Assembly (NCBI GenBank): GCA_024274915.1
Contig: JAJSAC010000068.1
Location: forward strand, 1 to 64,000
DNA from: Thermodesulfobacteriota bacterium
GTDB lineage: Bacteria; Thermosulfidibacterota; Thermosulfidibacteria; Thermosulfidibacterales; B14-G1
Length of the DNA: 64,000 nucleotides
Direction: 5' to 3'
A program made the translations under genes and the position numbers. Position 1 is the first letter of the stretch, and each line of letters begins with the position of its first letter. Below, piece by piece: positions 35,366-46,651 of the stretch. The notes beneath the pieces were generated by a model. It saw nothing but the letters and a program-made list of their open reading frames with translations, made no database searches and had not been told where the DNA came from.

Positions 35366-36485
35366 TGTAAACGGCTTCCAGGTAGAGGTCTCCCTGGAAA
35401 AGGACAAAACTGGCCAGCTCCTCGGGAGACATCTCCCGGGGAAGGGCTATCACCATAAAGGAGGCTTCATGGCCGGGCTCCAGGGAGGTGAGGTCTTGAA
35501 GTCCCAATATCTTGGCTCCCTGCCGGGTGGCCATGGTAAGGACCTCTCGGGGCGTCACTCTCCATCCTTTGCTTCGGGCATGGAACCATAGGGTTCTCAT
35601 CTCTTCCCACATGCTGAGGTTGGGGGTGCTTCCTAAACCGTCTGTTCCCAAGGCCGTGGGAATTCCGGCTTCCATTAAGAGGGGTAGGGGGGAGAGGCTG
35701 TGGGACAGATAGAGGTTGCTACGGGGACAGAGGACCACTGAGGCCTTTTTGCGGGCCAGGATTTCCACGTCTTTTTGGTCCACAAAGATGGAGTGGATGG
35801 CTATGGTCTTTGCATCCAGGCATTCCAGCATCTCGAGGTATTCCACAGGGCTCCTGGCCCTAGGGTGGGGGAAAGGGGGACGGCCTGCCAGGGGAAAGAT
35901 CTCTCTTTCGAAGATATTGGGCTCTCCCCTGACGAACAGCACTTCCTCCTGGGATTCGGCCAGGTGGATGGCCTTTAGGGAATCTCTCCTCTCTTTCCAA
36001 ATAGTTTTTAGAAGTTGGGGGGTGAGGGAGTAGGGGGAATGGGGAGAGACTGGGAAGCCGGGGGGTGGTAGGGGAACGCCCACATCACCCAGCACCTCGC
36101 GAAATATCAATCTGGTACCACCTAGGGGTGGGGGCGCTTCGTCTTTCCAGGGCCAGGTCACAATGCTTCCCCAGGCTACAGTGCCTTTTCGGGCCATAAA
36201 TTCTTCTTGTGGTGGAGAGGGGTGGGCTTTTTCTCCCTTTCTGAATTTCACAACCTCTTTTATCCAGGAGAGGAGGTCCGGAGCGGTGATGAGATGGGTG
36301 AAGTCAGGGTGGACGTGAGCGTTTATGAATCCAGGCACCACAGCCTTCAGAGGTGGACGGGGGCAGGGAGATAGGGATTGGACTCTTTTCCCTTCCCATG
36401 TGAGGGATACTCCCTCTCTGGGGGGGAGGTCCCACCGGTTGACTAACCATTTACACCCTATTTCTTCTCTCCTGGAATGGGCCAT
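35343..36485 (-). CDS. Amidohydrolase family protein
   Basis: VVPGFINAHVHPDFTHL; AIHSIFVDQKDVEIL; GTDGLGSTPNLSMWEEMR. Confidence 0.9.
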   Translation of the reverse strand: MAHSRREEIGCKWLVNRWDLPPREGVSLTWEGKRVQSLSPCPRPPLKAVVPGFINAHVHPDFTHLITAPDLLSWIKEVVKFRKGEKAHPSPPQEEFMARKGTVAWGSIVTWPWKDEAPPPLGGTRLIFREVLGDVGVPLPPPGFPVSPHSPYSLTPQLLKTIWKERRDSLKAIHLAESQEEVLFVRGEPNIFEREIFPLAGRPPFPHPRARSPVEYLEMLECLDAKTIAIHSIFVDQKDVEILARKKASVVLCPRSNLYLSHSLSPLPLLMEAGIPTALGTDGLGSTPNLSMWEEMRTLWFHARSKGWRVTPREVLTMATRQGAKILGLQDLTSLEPGHEASFMVIALPREMSPEELASFVLFQGDLYLEAVYIKGKRVL

Positions 36486-36561
36486 GGACCGTCCTTAGGG
36501 TATTTGACAAGGCCTGGGGCCGGTTGTAAGTTACACCCAAAAGGACCACGAGGTAAAGGCC

Positions 36562-38994
36562 ATGTTTGATCGATATACTGAGAGGGCAAGGAGAGCCCTC
36601 CTCTTAGCCAGGGGAGAGGCCGAAAGGCATCAACATGATCATCTCACCACGGCCCACATTCTCCTGGGGCTTATCAAGGAGGGCTCCGGTTTGGGCCTCC
36701 TCCTCTTGGAACGGGTAGGGGTCAATGTGGACCATTTAAAACAGGAGTTGGAGAGGCGTATCCCCTATGGTAGGAGAGGGTTTGTTATGGGAGCCATTCC
36801 CTTTGCCCCTGATGCCAAAAAGGTTCTGGAGTACGCTATGGAGGAGGCCAAGTATCTGCATCAAGACTATGTGGGTACGGAACACCTCATTTTGGGCATC
36901 CTCCGGGAAAAGACGGGCCTGGGTGGCAAGCTCCTGCGGAGACTGGGAGTAGAGGTGAATGAGGCTAGGGAGGTCCTGAGGGATATGGTGGGCGAGGAAG
37001 GTCTGGGTAGGAAGAAGAGGCCCAAGAAGACCCCCGCCTTGGATGAGTTTGGTATAGACCTCACCCAGATGGCCAGAGAGGGTAAGTTGGATCCTGTCAT
37101 AGGCCGGGCTAGGGAGATCGAGAGGGTGATTCAGATACTGGCCAGGAAAACCAAGAACAATCCTGTGCTCATCGGGGAACCAGGGGTGGGCAAGACGGCC
37201 ATTGTGGAAGGGCTGGCCCAGCGCATCGTCAGTAAAGAAGTGCCAGAGCCCCTCATGAATAAGAGACTGATCTCCCTGGATCTCGGAGCTATAGTGGCGG
37301 GCACCAAGTACAGAGGGCAGTTTGAGTCCAGGATGAAGGCTATCATCAAAGAGGCCTCTGAAGATGAAGATGTCATCTTATTCATAGACGAACTTCACAC
37401 TTTGGTGGGAGCAGGGGCCGCTGAGGGTTCTATAGATGCAGCCAACATGCTGAAGCCCACCCTGGCCAGGGGTGAGATCCGCTGTATAGGTGCCACCACC
37501 CTCTCGGAGTACAGGAAGTACATAGAGAAAGACGGGGCCTTGGAACGCCGTTTCCAAATCGTAGTGGTGGAACCCCCTACGGTGGATGAGACTTTGGATA
37601 TTCTTAGGGGTCTTCGGTCCCGCTACGAGGAGTTCCACACCGTCACCATCACCGACGAAGCCCTGGTGGCTGCCGCCAAGTTGGCGGAGCGTTACATGAC
37701 GGACAAGTTTCTCCCAGATAAGGCCATAGACCTTTTGGATGAGGCCTGCTCCATGGTCCACATCAAGTACTCCCATATTCCGCCTCACATAAGGGAGGTG
37801 GAGTTGGAGCTGGACAGGCTGGAACAGAAGAAGCGTAAAGCCATTAACGACCAAGACTTTGAGAAGGCTGCTGGCGTGAGGGACGAAGAACTCCGGGTTC
37901 TCCACCGTTTGCGCCAGCTGAGACGGGAGTGGCTGAGGGAAAGGGAGAAGGAGAAACCCCAGGTCACCGAAACTGACGTGGCCCTGGTCATCTCCAAGGC
38001 CACAGGGGTCCCTCTCCATAGGCTGAGTACCGAAGAGGAGAAGAGGCTTCTGAAGTTGGAAGAAGAACTGAGGTCCATGGTGATCGGTCAGGACGAGGCT
38101 GTGGGTCGGGTGGCCAAGGCCATCAGGAAGGCCCGGGTGGGTCTTAGGGGCCATACAAGGCCCGTGGGGGTCTTCTTCTTCTTGGGACCCACGGGTGTGG
38201 GCAAAACCCGCTTGGCTGAAGCCCTTGCCGAGGTCCTCTTTGGTAGCAAGGAGGCCCTGCTGCGTTTTGATATGTCGGAGTATATGGAGAAGTTCAACGT
38301 TTCCCGTCTCATTGGTGCCCCCCCGGGGTATGTGGGGTACGACGAAGGGGGGCAACTTACCGAGGCGGTGAGGCGCAGGCCCTACTCGGTCATTCTCTTT
38401 GACGAGATGGAGAAGGCCCATCCCGAGGTCTTCAACCTTTTGCTCCAGATATTCGATTCGGGAAGACTCACTGACGCTTTTGGCAGGACGGTGGACTTCA
38501 GGAACACTCTGATCATCATGACATCCAATGTGGGGGCTAAGCTCTTCTTCAAGGGGGTATCTTTGGGCTTTGGTGAGGGAGAGGACTTCATGGGGGTGAG
38601 GGAACAGGTGTTGACCCAATTCAGGAAGCGTTTTCCCCCAGAGTTTATCAATAGGCTGGATGATATCATAGTGTTCAATGCCTTGGGAGAGAAGGAGGTG
38701 TTGGAGATTCTGGATCTGGTGCTCAGAGAGCTCCAGGAGAGGTTGGATGAGAGGGGAATGAAGCTTAGACTCACTCCTAGGGCCAGGAAGTTTTTGGTGG
38801 CGGAAGGTTTTGACCTTCAGATGGGGGCCCGGCCCCTTAGAAGGGCCTTGGAGCGGTTGGTTTCTGAGCCTTTGTCGGAAGAGATACTTAAGGGCTCTTA
38901 CTCTGGAGGGGACACGGTGGTGGTTGATGTGGTGAAGGGAGCGGTGCGTTTCAGAAAAGGCGGAAAAAAAGAGGCGGGCACATCCGTCTCATGA
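36562..38994 (+). CDS. clpC: ClpC-type Clp ATPase subunit
   Basis: Clp-N repeats; two AAA modules ([34 protein letters not shown]); UVR-like linker [24 protein letters not shown]. Confidence 0.9.
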   Translation: MFDRYTERARRALLLARGEAERHQHDHLTTAHILLGLIKEGSGLGLLLLERVGVNVDHLKQELERRIPYGRRGFVMGAIPFAPDAKKVLEYAMEEAKYLHQDYVGTEHLILGILREKTGLGGKLLRRLGVEVNEAREVLRDMVGEEGLGRKKRPKKTPALDEFGIDLTQMAREGKLDPVIGRAREIERVIQILARKTKNNPVLIGEPGVGKTAIVEGLAQRIVSKEVPEPLMNKRLISLDLGAIVAGTKYRGQFESRMKAIIKEASEDEDVILFIDELHTLVGAGAAEGSIDAANMLKPTLARGEIRCIGATTLSEYRKYIEKDGALERRFQIVVVEPPTVDETLDILRGLRSRYEEFHTVTITDEALVAAAKLAERYMTDKFLPDKAIDLLDEACSMVHIKYSHIPPHIREVELELDRLEQKKRKAINDQDFEKAAGVRDEELRVLHRLRQLRREWLREREKEKPQVTETDVALVISKATGVPLHRLSTEEEKRLLKLEEELRSMVIGQDEAVGRVAKAIRKARVGLRGHTRPVGVFFFLGPTGVGKTRLAEALAEVLFGSKEALLRFDMSEYMEKFNVSRLIGAPPGYVGYDEGGQLTEAVRRRPYSVILFDEMEKAHPEVFNLLLQIFDSGRLTDAFGRTVDFRNTLIIMTSNVGAKLFFKGVSLGFGEGEDFMGVREQVLTQFRKRFPPEFINRLDDIIVFNALGEKEVLEILDLVLRELQERLDERGMKLRLTPRARKFLVAEGFDLQMGARPLRRALERLVSEPLSEEILKGSYSGGDTVVVDVVKGAVRFRKGGKKEAGTSVS

Positions 38995-39015
38995 TAAAAG
39001 TTAGAGGAGGGGAGA

Positions 39016-41337
39016 GTGGGAAGGGAAGCGGTGAAAGGATGTACAGTGGTTTTTTTTCTTCTCTTTTTTTCTGTGTATCTTCTTTTCGGAGGCCTTTTGG
39101 ATGCCCAGGCTCGATCTCCTCAGCTTTTGGTCAAGGCTATAGAGGTTCAGGGCAACAAAAGAGTGGACAAAGAGACTATCCTGTTCAAACTCAAGAGCAA
39201 AGAAGGTGAACCCTTCTCTGTAAGTAAAGTGAGGGCTGATGTCCAAGCGCTCTATGAGACGGGCTACTTTGAAGACGTGGAAGTAGATGCCCAACCTTTT
39301 GAGGGTGGCGTGAAGCTTATTTATCAAGTGAAGGAGCGCCCTTTAGTTGCTCGGGTTTTTATAAAAGGAAACAAAAGAATAAAGACTAAAGACATCAGCA
39401 AAGAACTGAAAAAATTCCCCCTCTCTATATACAACGAAAATATCATTAAGGAGAATGTGGGAAAGATAGTTCAGATGTATCAGGCAAAGGGGTACTATGA
39501 CGTCAAGGTAGATGTGGAGAAGAAGGAGAAACAGGGGCGGATAGTTCTGACCTACAAGATTCATGAGGGCAAAAAGGCCCATGTGGCCAAGATAGAGTTT
39601 ATTGGAAACAAACACTTCAGTGATCGAGTGCTAAGGGGCCAGATGCTCACTAAAGAGAAGAATATCTGGAACATGGTGACCACGTTCATTGGCCACTTCT
39701 TGGGTAAGCCCAGTACTTACTATTATATCCCCGACCTTTTGAAGGTGGATCTTATGAAGGTTAGGGAGTTTTACAGGGACCATGGTTTTTTACGGGTGGC
39801 CGTGGGAGATCCCCAGGTGAAGGTGAAGGACTCTGGCAAGATTTATATCAGGGTGCCCATTGAGGAAGGTCCCCGTTATAAAGTGGCCGATGTAAATCTG
39901 CAGTTGGGCCCAGATGATCCCTTTAAGCCCGATGAGATCAAGAAAGTGCTCTTGCTCAAGGCCGGTGAGTGGTATGGGGCGGCTGCCATGAGGCGGGATG
40001 TGAACAACCTCACCGAGCTTTATGGTTCCAAGGGATTTGTCAATGCTGACGTGAGACCCTTGGTGGAATTGGACGACAGAGGCCATACGGTCAGGGTGAC
40101 TTATAGGATAGCGAAGGGTGCAAAGTACTATGTGGGCAGGATTGAAGTTCAGGGCAATATTAAGACCAGGGACAAAGTGATCAGGAGGGAGTTGGGCTTG
40201 GCCGAAGGGGACGTGATGAACACCTTGGCCCTCAAGGCGGCAAAGGAGAAGTTGAGCCGTCTGGGTTACTTTTCCCAGGTGGACATAGAGACCAAGCCTG
40301 GAGGAGACCATCTTGAGAATATTGTGGTAAACGTAGAAGAGCAACCTACGGGATCTCTCATGTTCGGTGGTGGGTACAGTACCCAGGAGGCCTTTGGGGC
40401 CATGGTCCAACTCCAGGAAAAGAACCTCTTCGGTAGGGGACAGTCCATCAGTCTTAGTGGTAATTTTAGCGGCAAGAGGGTGGAGTACGATCTCTCTTTC
40501 TTCGATCCTTACATCTTTGATCGTCCCCTTTCTTTGAGTGTGAGGACCCATCATCTAACCTATGAGTTCGACACATTTGAGGAGGGGAGTTTGGGGTTCA
40601 ACCTCACTTTGGGCAAACGGGTATGGAATTGGTATACCACTGCTTCCATAGGTTATGATCTCCAAAGCGTCGAGATCTCCGGTGTGGACGATAGTGCCCC
40701 AGAGTTCATCCACAATCAGAAGGGTAGGTCCGTGTCCAGTGCCGTTGTCTTGGGTCTGAGCCAGGACACTAGGAACAGCACCGTCTTGCCCACTAGGGGG
40801 TTTCAGAGGAGACTTTCCCTCAAGGTGGCCGGTCTGGGCGGTGATGAATATTACTACAAGGTGATGGCCGACGCTGGGTGGTTTTTCTCTATAAATAAAC
40901 TCGTCAAGAACTCGGTCTTCCATTTCAGAGTGAGGGCGGGGTTCATAAATCCCCTTCCCATAGGCAATGGCAGTGACCGGCCTGTTTACGAAAGGTTCTT
41001 TGTGGGAGGCGATGACACCGTTCGTGGTTTCACCGAGGATGAAGCTAGCCCGGAGAGGGATGGCCAAGCCATAGGAGGAACCAAGGAACTCATCGCCAAT
41101 TTTGAGTATCTCTTCCCTCTGGTGGGCGGCTTGAGGGGTTTGATCTTTTATGATACGGGAGCAGCCTTTGATAACGGAGAACAGATAAGCCTCACTGGGT
41201 TGAGGCATGCCGTGGGTGTTGGAATTCGCTTTATTACACCCTTTGGGCCGCTCAAGCTGGATCTGGGTTACAAGTTAGATAGGAAGAAGGGAGAGGATCC
41301 CACTAAGATCCATTTCTCTGTGGGAACAGTCTTTTAA
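39016..41337 (+). CDS. bamA: Outer membrane protein assembly factor BamA
   Basis: Signal peptide, repeated POTRA domains, C-terminal FVGGDDTVRGFTEDEASP and terminal KIHFSVGTVF barrel signature. Confidence 0.95.
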   Translation: MGREAVKGCTVVFFLLFFSVYLLFGGLLDAQARSPQLLVKAIEVQGNKRVDKETILFKLKSKEGEPFSVSKVRADVQALYETGYFEDVEVDAQPFEGGVKLIYQVKERPLVARVFIKGNKRIKTKDISKELKKFPLSIYNENIIKENVGKIVQMYQAKGYYDVKVDVEKKEKQGRIVLTYKIHEGKKAHVAKIEFIGNKHFSDRVLRGQMLTKEKNIWNMVTTFIGHFLGKPSTYYYIPDLLKVDLMKVREFYRDHGFLRVAVGDPQVKVKDSGKIYIRVPIEEGPRYKVADVNLQLGPDDPFKPDEIKKVLLLKAGEWYGAAAMRRDVNNLTELYGSKGFVNADVRPLVELDDRGHTVRVTYRIAKGAKYYVGRIEVQGNIKTRDKVIRRELGLAEGDVMNTLALKAAKEKLSRLGYFSQVDIETKPGGDHLENIVVNVEEQPTGSLMFGGGYSTQEAFGAMVQLQEKNLFGRGQSISLSGNFSGKRVEYDLSFFDPYIFDRPLSLSVRTHHLTYEFDTFEEGSLGFNLTLGKRVWNWYTTASIGYDLQSVEISGVDDSAPEFIHNQKGRSVSSAVVLGLSQDTRNSTVLPTRGFQRRLSLKVAGLGGDEYYYKVMADAGWFFSINKLVKNSVFHFRVRAGFINPLPIGNGSDRPVYERFFVGGDDTVRGFTEDEASPERDGQAIGGTKELIANFEYLFPLVGGLRGLIFYDTGAAFDNGEQISLTGLRHAVGVGIRFITPFGPLKLDLGYKLDRKKGEDPTKIHFSVGTVF

Positions 41338-41353
41338 AAAGGAGGAGGAAGTA

Positions 41354-41911
41354 ATGGGGGAAAGGAAGAGCGTGTGGTTGGGGGTGTTTCTCATTCTGAC
41401 CTTTCTGTTGGTGCCCTTTTCAGCCAGAGCCGAGATGAAGATAGGGGTGGTCGATCTCCAGAGGGCCCTCAACCAGTCGGAGCGGGGGAAGAAGGCTAAA
41501 GAGGAACTCAGGGCTGAGTTTGAGAAGAAGAGCAGGGAAATAGAGACCAAAAAGGCCGAGATAGAGGCTTTGAGAAGGGAGTTACAGAAGAAGGCTGGTC
41601 TCCTCTCAGCCAAGGCCAAAAAGGCCAAAGAGGAGGAATACAGGACCAAACTCAGGGAGTTGAAATACGTTATAAGCGACGCCAAAGCTGAGCTGGCCAC
41701 CAAGGAGAACGAAATGAGTGCTCAGATCCTTAAGGACTTGGTGAAGATGGTGAGGGAGAAGGGCAAGAGAGAAGGATTTTCCCTGATCCTAGAGGTGAAC
41801 GGGGGAGTCATTTACGCCGATCCTTCTCTGAATATCACCAACTCCGTCATCAAGGCCTTTGATGCTTCCTATGGCCTGAAGTCCTCTGGAGGGGCTGGAA
41901 AGAGGAAATGA
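41354..41911 (+). CDS. OmpH/Skp periplasmic chaperone
   Basis: [52 protein letters not shown]. Confidence 0.9.
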   Translation: MGERKSVWLGVFLILTFLLVPFSARAEMKIGVVDLQRALNQSERGKKAKEELRAEFEKKSREIETKKAEIEALRRELQKKAGLLSAKAKKAKEEEYRTKLRELKYVISDAKAELATKENEMSAQILKDLVKMVREKGKREGFSLILEVNGGVIYADPSLNITNSVIKAFDASYGLKSSGGAGKRK

Positions 41912-42972
41912 CGGAGTTGACCGCGGCCCAGCTCAGGGAGGCCCTGGGTAAAGGGGAGATTCTAGGGGACCCTTTACGGAAGATAAGGGGGGTAGCCCCT
42001 CCTCAAGAAGCAGGTGAGGGGTATTTGACCTTTATTTTTGCCAAAAAGTGGCTAAAGGCCCTACCCTCGGTGAAAGCTTCTGTGGTGGTGTTGCCGTCCT
42101 TGGAAGGACTGCATCCCCCTTCCTACGCCACTTATATCCTGGTGGACGACGTGGGCGAGGCCATGATCAAGATCCTTTCCTTCTTTTTTGAGCCGCCATT
42201 TTCTAGGGAGGTGGGGGTTTCTCCTCTAGCTTTCGTCTCCCCCAAAGCTTCCTTGGGGGATGGGGTGGTGATTTACCCCTTTGCCTTCGTGGATGATGGT
42301 ACAGTGGTGGAGGAAGGAGCGGTCATCATGTCCCATGTGTATTTAGGGAAGGGGGCTAGGATAGGGGCCCGGTCAGTCCTTTTCCCCTCCGTGGTGGTAT
42401 ATCCCGGAGTGGAGGTGGGAGAGGAGACCGTTGTCCATGCTGGAGCCGTCCTGGGTGCCGATGGCTTTGGTTATGGGGACCACCAGGGCCGCAGGCTCAA
42501 GATACCCCAGGTGGGGGGTGTAAAGATAGGAAGGGACGTGGAGATAGGGGCCAACACCTGTGTGGATAGGGCTACCATGGGTTTCACCATCGTGGGCGAC
42601 GGCACCAAGATAGACAACCTCGTCCAGGTGGGACACAATGTGAAAATAGGTAAGGACTGCGCCTTTGCGGGTCAGGTGGGCATCTCCGGCAGTGTGGAGG
42701 TAGGTGACGGTGTACTCATGGGGGGTCAGGCAGGGGTGGCCGACCACGCTAAAGTGGGGGACAGGGCTATCCTCACTGCCAAAGCGGGTGTCATGGGGAA
42801 TGTGCCTCCTGGGGCAGTGATGACGGGAGCCCCTGCTATGCCCCACACCGCCTGGATGAAAGCCCAAGTGTTATTCATGAAACTGCCCCAACTGGTGGAG
42901 AGGATCAAATCTCTGGAGGAATCGTTGGAGGAGTTGAAGGGAGGAAGGAATGGACATCCAAAGGATTCTTGA
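41908..42972 (+). CDS. lpxD: UDP-3-O-(3-hydroxyacyl)glucosamine N-acyltransferase
   Basis: Hexapeptide repeats; [63 protein letters not shown]. Confidence 0.95.
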   Translation: MTELTAAQLREALGKGEILGDPLRKIRGVAPPQEAGEGYLTFIFAKKWLKALPSVKASVVVLPSLEGLHPPSYATYILVDDVGEAMIKILSFFFEPPFSREVGVSPLAFVSPKASLGDGVVIYPFAFVDDGTVVEEGAVIMSHVYLGKGARIGARSVLFPSVVVYPGVEVGEETVVHAGAVLGADGFGYGDHQGRRLKIPQVGGVKIGRDVEIGANTCVDRATMGFTIVGDGTKIDNLVQVGHNVKIGKDCAFAGQVGISGSVEVGDGVLMGGQAGVADHAKVGDRAILTAKAGVMGNVPPGAVMTGAPAMPHTAWMKAQVLFMKLPQLVERIKSLEESLEELKGGRNGHPKDS

Positions 42973-43399
42973 GCTTCTTCCCCATAGATACCCCTTCCTC
43001 ATGGTGGACAGGGTTCTGGAGATGGAGGAAGGAAAGCGGATAAAGGCTCTAAAGAATGTGACCTTCAATGAGCCCCATTTTCAAGGCCATTTTCCGGGAG
43101 AGCCCATCATGCCGGGGGTTCTTATGTTGGAAGCTTTGGCCCAGATGGGAGGCATTCTTATAAGGCATTCTACGGGAATCACAGGAGAGGTGGAGATCTT
43201 CTTTGCATCTATCGACAACGCCCGCTTCAGGAGACCGGTGAGGCCCGGCGACAGCCTCCTTTTAGAGGGGGAGATAATGAGTAGGAAAGGACCATTTTGG
43301 AAATTGAGGTGTAGGGCGTTGGTGGAAGGGGAAGTGGTGGTGGAGGCTGATCTTATGGGAGTCATTAGACAGAAGAGGGTGGGGAGTGATGAAAAGTAA
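42950..43399 (+). CDS. fabZ: 3-hydroxyacyl-ACP dehydratase FabZ
   Basis: [14 protein letters not shown]...[23 protein letters not shown]. Confidence 0.97.
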   Translation: MDIQRILELLPHRYPFLMVDRVLEMEEGKRIKALKNVTFNEPHFQGHFPGEPIMPGVLMLEALAQMGGILIRHSTGITGEVEIFFASIDNARFRRPVRPGDSLLLEGEIMSRKGPFWKLRCRALVEGEVVVEADLMGVIRQKRVGSDEK

Positions 43400-45191
43400 A
43401 CTCTGGCGGTTCTTTTTCGTTGTTTTTGTCGTTTTCCTTTCTTCCTTACCTGCCTTGGCCGGTTTTGAAGGGGCCATGAAGGACCTGGCTCAGGATATTG
43501 CCCAGGATTTTCCACCCTTAAAGGGAAGGGTGGTGTCAGCAAGGGGAGACTGGGTGATTATAGATGTGGGTAGGGATAGAGGGGTCTTCCCTGGTATGGT
43601 CTTCACCGTTTATAGGCCTGGCAAGCCCTACTACCACCCTATAACGGGGGTACTGCTGGGCTATACCGAGAAAGATTTGGGGGTGTTGCAAGTTGTCAGG
43701 GCTTATCCCCAGTCTTCCCTGGGGATCTTCAGGGGAAGGGGGGAAGTTAAGCCAGGGGATGGCGTTAGGATCAGTGCTTCCAAGATCAACCTGTACCTTT
43801 TCCCCCTCATCGACAAAACAGGTGAGGGGTTCAATCTCATGGCTTTTACTCAGCGGTTGAGGGCTTACCTGGGAGAGACGGGAAGATTCAACATATTCGG
43901 CGAGGAGAGGGTGATTCTCACCATATCTACCGCTTCTGAGGGGGGGTATCTGGAGGCCCTAAAGAAGCTGGAAGCCGATCCCAAGGTTCAGGGGGCTGCC
44001 CTCATAGGTTCTATAGTGAAAGACAAGGGGGATTACTATTTCCAGGGTGATCTCATCTCCCTGGGCACGGGTAAGAGGATAGACCACTTTTATTTGATGC
44101 TGGGTAGGGGCGGTTGGAAACCTATGATAGAGAGGGGCCTTCTATTTGCCTCTTCCAATTGGGCTGATGATGGGTTGGCCATGGGTGTGGGCGATTTTGA
44201 TGGAAAGGGGAAGCCCGAGGTGCTACTGGCCTTTAAGGATCGTTTGGATCTTTACAGGATAGACATAAAGTCTTCTAGGATGAGATTGCTTTCTTCCTTC
44301 CGACTTAAACCTAAAACCAGGCTTCTTGCCATGGATGTGGCAGATTTGAATGGTGATGGGAGGGCGGAGGTGGTGATCTCCACTGCTGACGAGAACCTTT
44401 TCGCCCTCAGGTCCAGTATCATCTCCTTTGATCCTGCTTCCAGGAAGTGGAATTATATTGTGCGGGATAAAGAGATGATCATCCGGGGTTTCACTGTGGA
44501 GGGCCAAGGTCTCCTGGTCACCCAGGGGGTTTCCAAAGAGACGGCCCAGCCCTATCTCCCTCGTTTGGCCTACCTGGTGAATGCCAAGCTCAAGAGGGGT
44601 AGGAAGCTGGAAGGTCTTAGGGGAGACCTCATCTGCGGCGCTCAGCTTGTGGCTTTGGGTAAGGGAGATAGGCTGGAGGCCTTGGTCAATGAAAAGGGAC
44701 GACTGGAACTTAAGGATCCCCTCACGGGGACCCTCATTTGGAGCATGAACGGGCTCTACGGCAATTGGGGCATGGCCTTTTTCTTTAGGCAGCCTATAGC
44801 CAAGACCTTTTACCAGGGCGAGGGGGAGCTGGAGGAGAAAGATTACATCCAATTTGCCGAGGACGTGATGGTAGTACCTGGGAGGTCTCTCATCTTCCAT
44901 AGCGGTTCCCGCTATATGTTGGCCACCTTTACCAATATACCTGATGTGTGGGGTGTCCATTTTTCCCCCTATGACAAGTCCAGAGTGAAGCTCTTTGTTT
45001 GGAGGGATTCTTATTTTGACGACATTGGCTGGCTAAGACGTGTGAGAGGTGGTGTAATGGACCTTCAAGCTGCTGACATGAACGGCGACGGCAACAAAGA
45101 GCTATTGGTCCTGACCAAGAGGGGAAGGAAGGATAGAGAAGGCAACGTTAGGTATTACACAAGACTCTTGGTTTATAAGGTTACCCCGTGA
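43386..45191 (+). CDS. Secreted protein with FlgT-like N-terminus and FG-GAP/VCBS repeats
   Basis: Signal peptide; VGDFDGKGKPEVLLAF, VADLNGDGRAEVVIST, AADMNGDGNKELLVLTK. Confidence 0.7.
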   Translation: MMKSKLWRFFFVVFVVFLSSLPALAGFEGAMKDLAQDIAQDFPPLKGRVVSARGDWVIIDVGRDRGVFPGMVFTVYRPGKPYYHPITGVLLGYTEKDLGVLQVVRAYPQSSLGIFRGRGEVKPGDGVRISASKINLYLFPLIDKTGEGFNLMAFTQRLRAYLGETGRFNIFGEERVILTISTASEGGYLEALKKLEADPKVQGAALIGSIVKDKGDYYFQGDLISLGTGKRIDHFYLMLGRGGWKPMIERGLLFASSNWADDGLAMGVGDFDGKGKPEVLLAFKDRLDLYRIDIKSSRMRLLSSFRLKPKTRLLAMDVADLNGDGRAEVVISTADENLFALRSSIISFDPASRKWNYIVRDKEMIIRGFTVEGQGLLVTQGVSKETAQPYLPRLAYLVNAKLKRGRKLEGLRGDLICGAQLVALGKGDRLEALVNEKGRLELKDPLTGTLIWSMNGLYGNWGMAFFFRQPIAKTFYQGEGELEEKDYIQFAEDVMVVPGRSLIFHSGSRYMLATFTNIPDVWGVHFSPYDKSRVKLFVWRDSYFDDIGWLRRVRGGVMDLQAADMNGDGNKELLVLTKRGRKDREGNVRYYTRLLVYKVTP

Positions 45192-45589
45192 TTGTGGGCG
45201 TGGGCATAGACATAGTGGAGTTGGAGAGAATCGGGAGGGCCATGGAGCGGTGGCCCCGTTTCTTAGACAGGATCCTCACTCCCCGGGAGAAAAAGGGGGT
45301 GGGGGGCCGTTTGGACAAGGTGGCTGCCCGATGGGCGGCCAAGGAAGCTCTTTTTAAGGCATTGGATCCTCCTTCTCGAGGGCTCTACATGGGTTGGCGG
45401 GATGTGGAGGTGATGAACACCTCCTCCGGCAAGCCCTATTTCGTTCTCAGGGGTCGGATGGGTAGATATGTGAAGAGCAGGAACTTGAGATTGCACCTTT
45501 CCCTTTCTCATGATAGAGGGAGGGCCGTGGCCCTGGTGTTAGCCCAGGGTAAACCTCGCTCCAGGCACGGAAGGTGCCTGGGGCTATAG
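45188..45589 (+). CDS. acpS: Holo-[acyl-carrier-protein] synthase
   Basis: IVGVGIDIVELERIGRA...RWAAKEALFKAL...LHLSLSHDRGRAVALVLAQ. Confidence 0.95.
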   Translation: MIVGVGIDIVELERIGRAMERWPRFLDRILTPREKKGVGGRLDKVAARWAAKEALFKALDPPSRGLYMGWRDVEVMNTSSGKPYFVLRGRMGRYVKSRNLRLHLSLSHDRGRAVALVLAQGKPRSRHGRCLGL

Positions 45590-45609
45590 ATCCGAGAGGG
45601 GGTATGTGT

Positions 45610-45951
45610 ATGGAGTTGAGGTGTTACGAGTCGGTTGTGATTTTCGCTCCCGAGCTGGAGGAGGCCCAGCTGGAGGAGCAGGTTAATTGGGTGAAGGGGC
45701 TTCTGGAGAAAGGGAAAGCCCAGTTGGTGGATGTGGAGAATTGGGGTAGGAAGAGACTGGCTTATGAAATTGAGAAGAAGCGAGAGGGTTTCTATGTTCT
45801 CTTTCGCTTCAGGGCCCATGGGACCTTGGTGGAGGAGCTGGAGAAGAGCTATCGTCTGAGTGGAAACGTTATCCGCTACCTGACAGTCAAGAGAAAGGAC
45901 AAGGAGTGTGAAAAAGTCCAAGAACCCGAGGAGACGGGTGGGGAGGGATAG
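45610..45951 (+). CDS. rpsF: 30S ribosomal protein S6 (ATG at 45604 also possible)
   Basis: MELRCYESVVIFAPELEE...VENWGRKRLAYEIEKKREGFYVLFRF. Confidence 0.95.
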   Translation: MELRCYESVVIFAPELEEAQLEEQVNWVKGLLEKGKAQLVDVENWGRKRLAYEIEKKREGFYVLFRFRAHGTLVEELEKSYRLSGNVIRYLTVKRKDKECEKVQEPEETGGEG

Positions 45952-45954
45952 GAA

Positions 45955-46362
45955 GTGGCTATTAACATTAACAAGGTGATCCTTGCGGGTAATCTAACCA
46001 AAGATCCCGATGTCCGCTATCTTCCCAGCGGCACTCCTGTTACCAGTTTTCGTCTGGCAGTGAATAGGCGTTTCAAGGGCAAGTCGGGAGATGTGGATGA
46101 GACCTGCTTTATAGATGTGAAGGTTTATGGCAAGCAGGCAGAGAGCTGTGGTGAGTTCCTTTCCAAAGGCAGGAACGTGCTGGTGGAGGGGTATCTCCGC
46201 TTTGAGCAGTGGGACTCAGAAGGTGGTAAACGGTCTAAACATGTGGTGGTGGCTGACAGGGTCCAGTTCTTGGGGTTTGCTAAGGAAAAAGAGGAAGAGG
46301 TGGTGGCTCCTGATGTAAGCGATGTCCCTGTAGAGGATGACGACGAGGATTTTCCCTTCTGA
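45955..46362 (+). CDS. ssb: Single-stranded DNA-binding protein
   Basis: NINKVILAGNLTKDPDVRYLPSGTPVTSFRLAVNRRF; acidic C-terminal tip DDDEDFPF. Confidence 0.97.
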   Translation: MAININKVILAGNLTKDPDVRYLPSGTPVTSFRLAVNRRFKGKSGDVDETCFIDVKVYGKQAESCGEFLSKGRNVLVEGYLRFEQWDSEGGKRSKHVVVADRVQFLGFAKEKEEEVVAPDVSDVPVEDDDEDFPF

Positions 46363-46400
46363 TGAAGGGGTTCAGTGGACCGAAAAAAGGAGGCATATAG

Positions 46401-46643
46401 ATGGCAGGCAGGGAAGATAGGAAGAAAAGGTTTTACAGGAAGAAGGTGTGCAGATTCTGTGCTGACGGAATTCAAGAGATAGATTACAAAGATGTGAAGA
46501 GGCTCCGCAACTACCTTACAGAGCGGGGTAAGATCGTGCCCAGAAGGATTTCGGGTACCTGTGCTAAGCACCAGAGACAGCTGGCCAGAGCGGTGAAGAG
46601 GGCCAGGGTCCTGGCCTTGTTGCCTTTTACAGTCACTAGATAG
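46401..46643 (+). CDS. rpsR: 30S ribosomal protein S18
   Basis: [62 protein letters not shown]. Confidence 0.97.
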   Translation: MAGREDRKKRFYRKKVCRFCADGIQEIDYKDVKRLRNYLTERGKIVPRRISGTCAKHQRQLARAVKRARVLALLPFTVTR

Positions 46644-46651
46644 GAGGAGCT

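Noticed and set aside
37378-38619. 413-aa antisense ORF opposite clpC
   Set aside because: Shadow ORF; sense strand has unmistakable AAA+ motifs.
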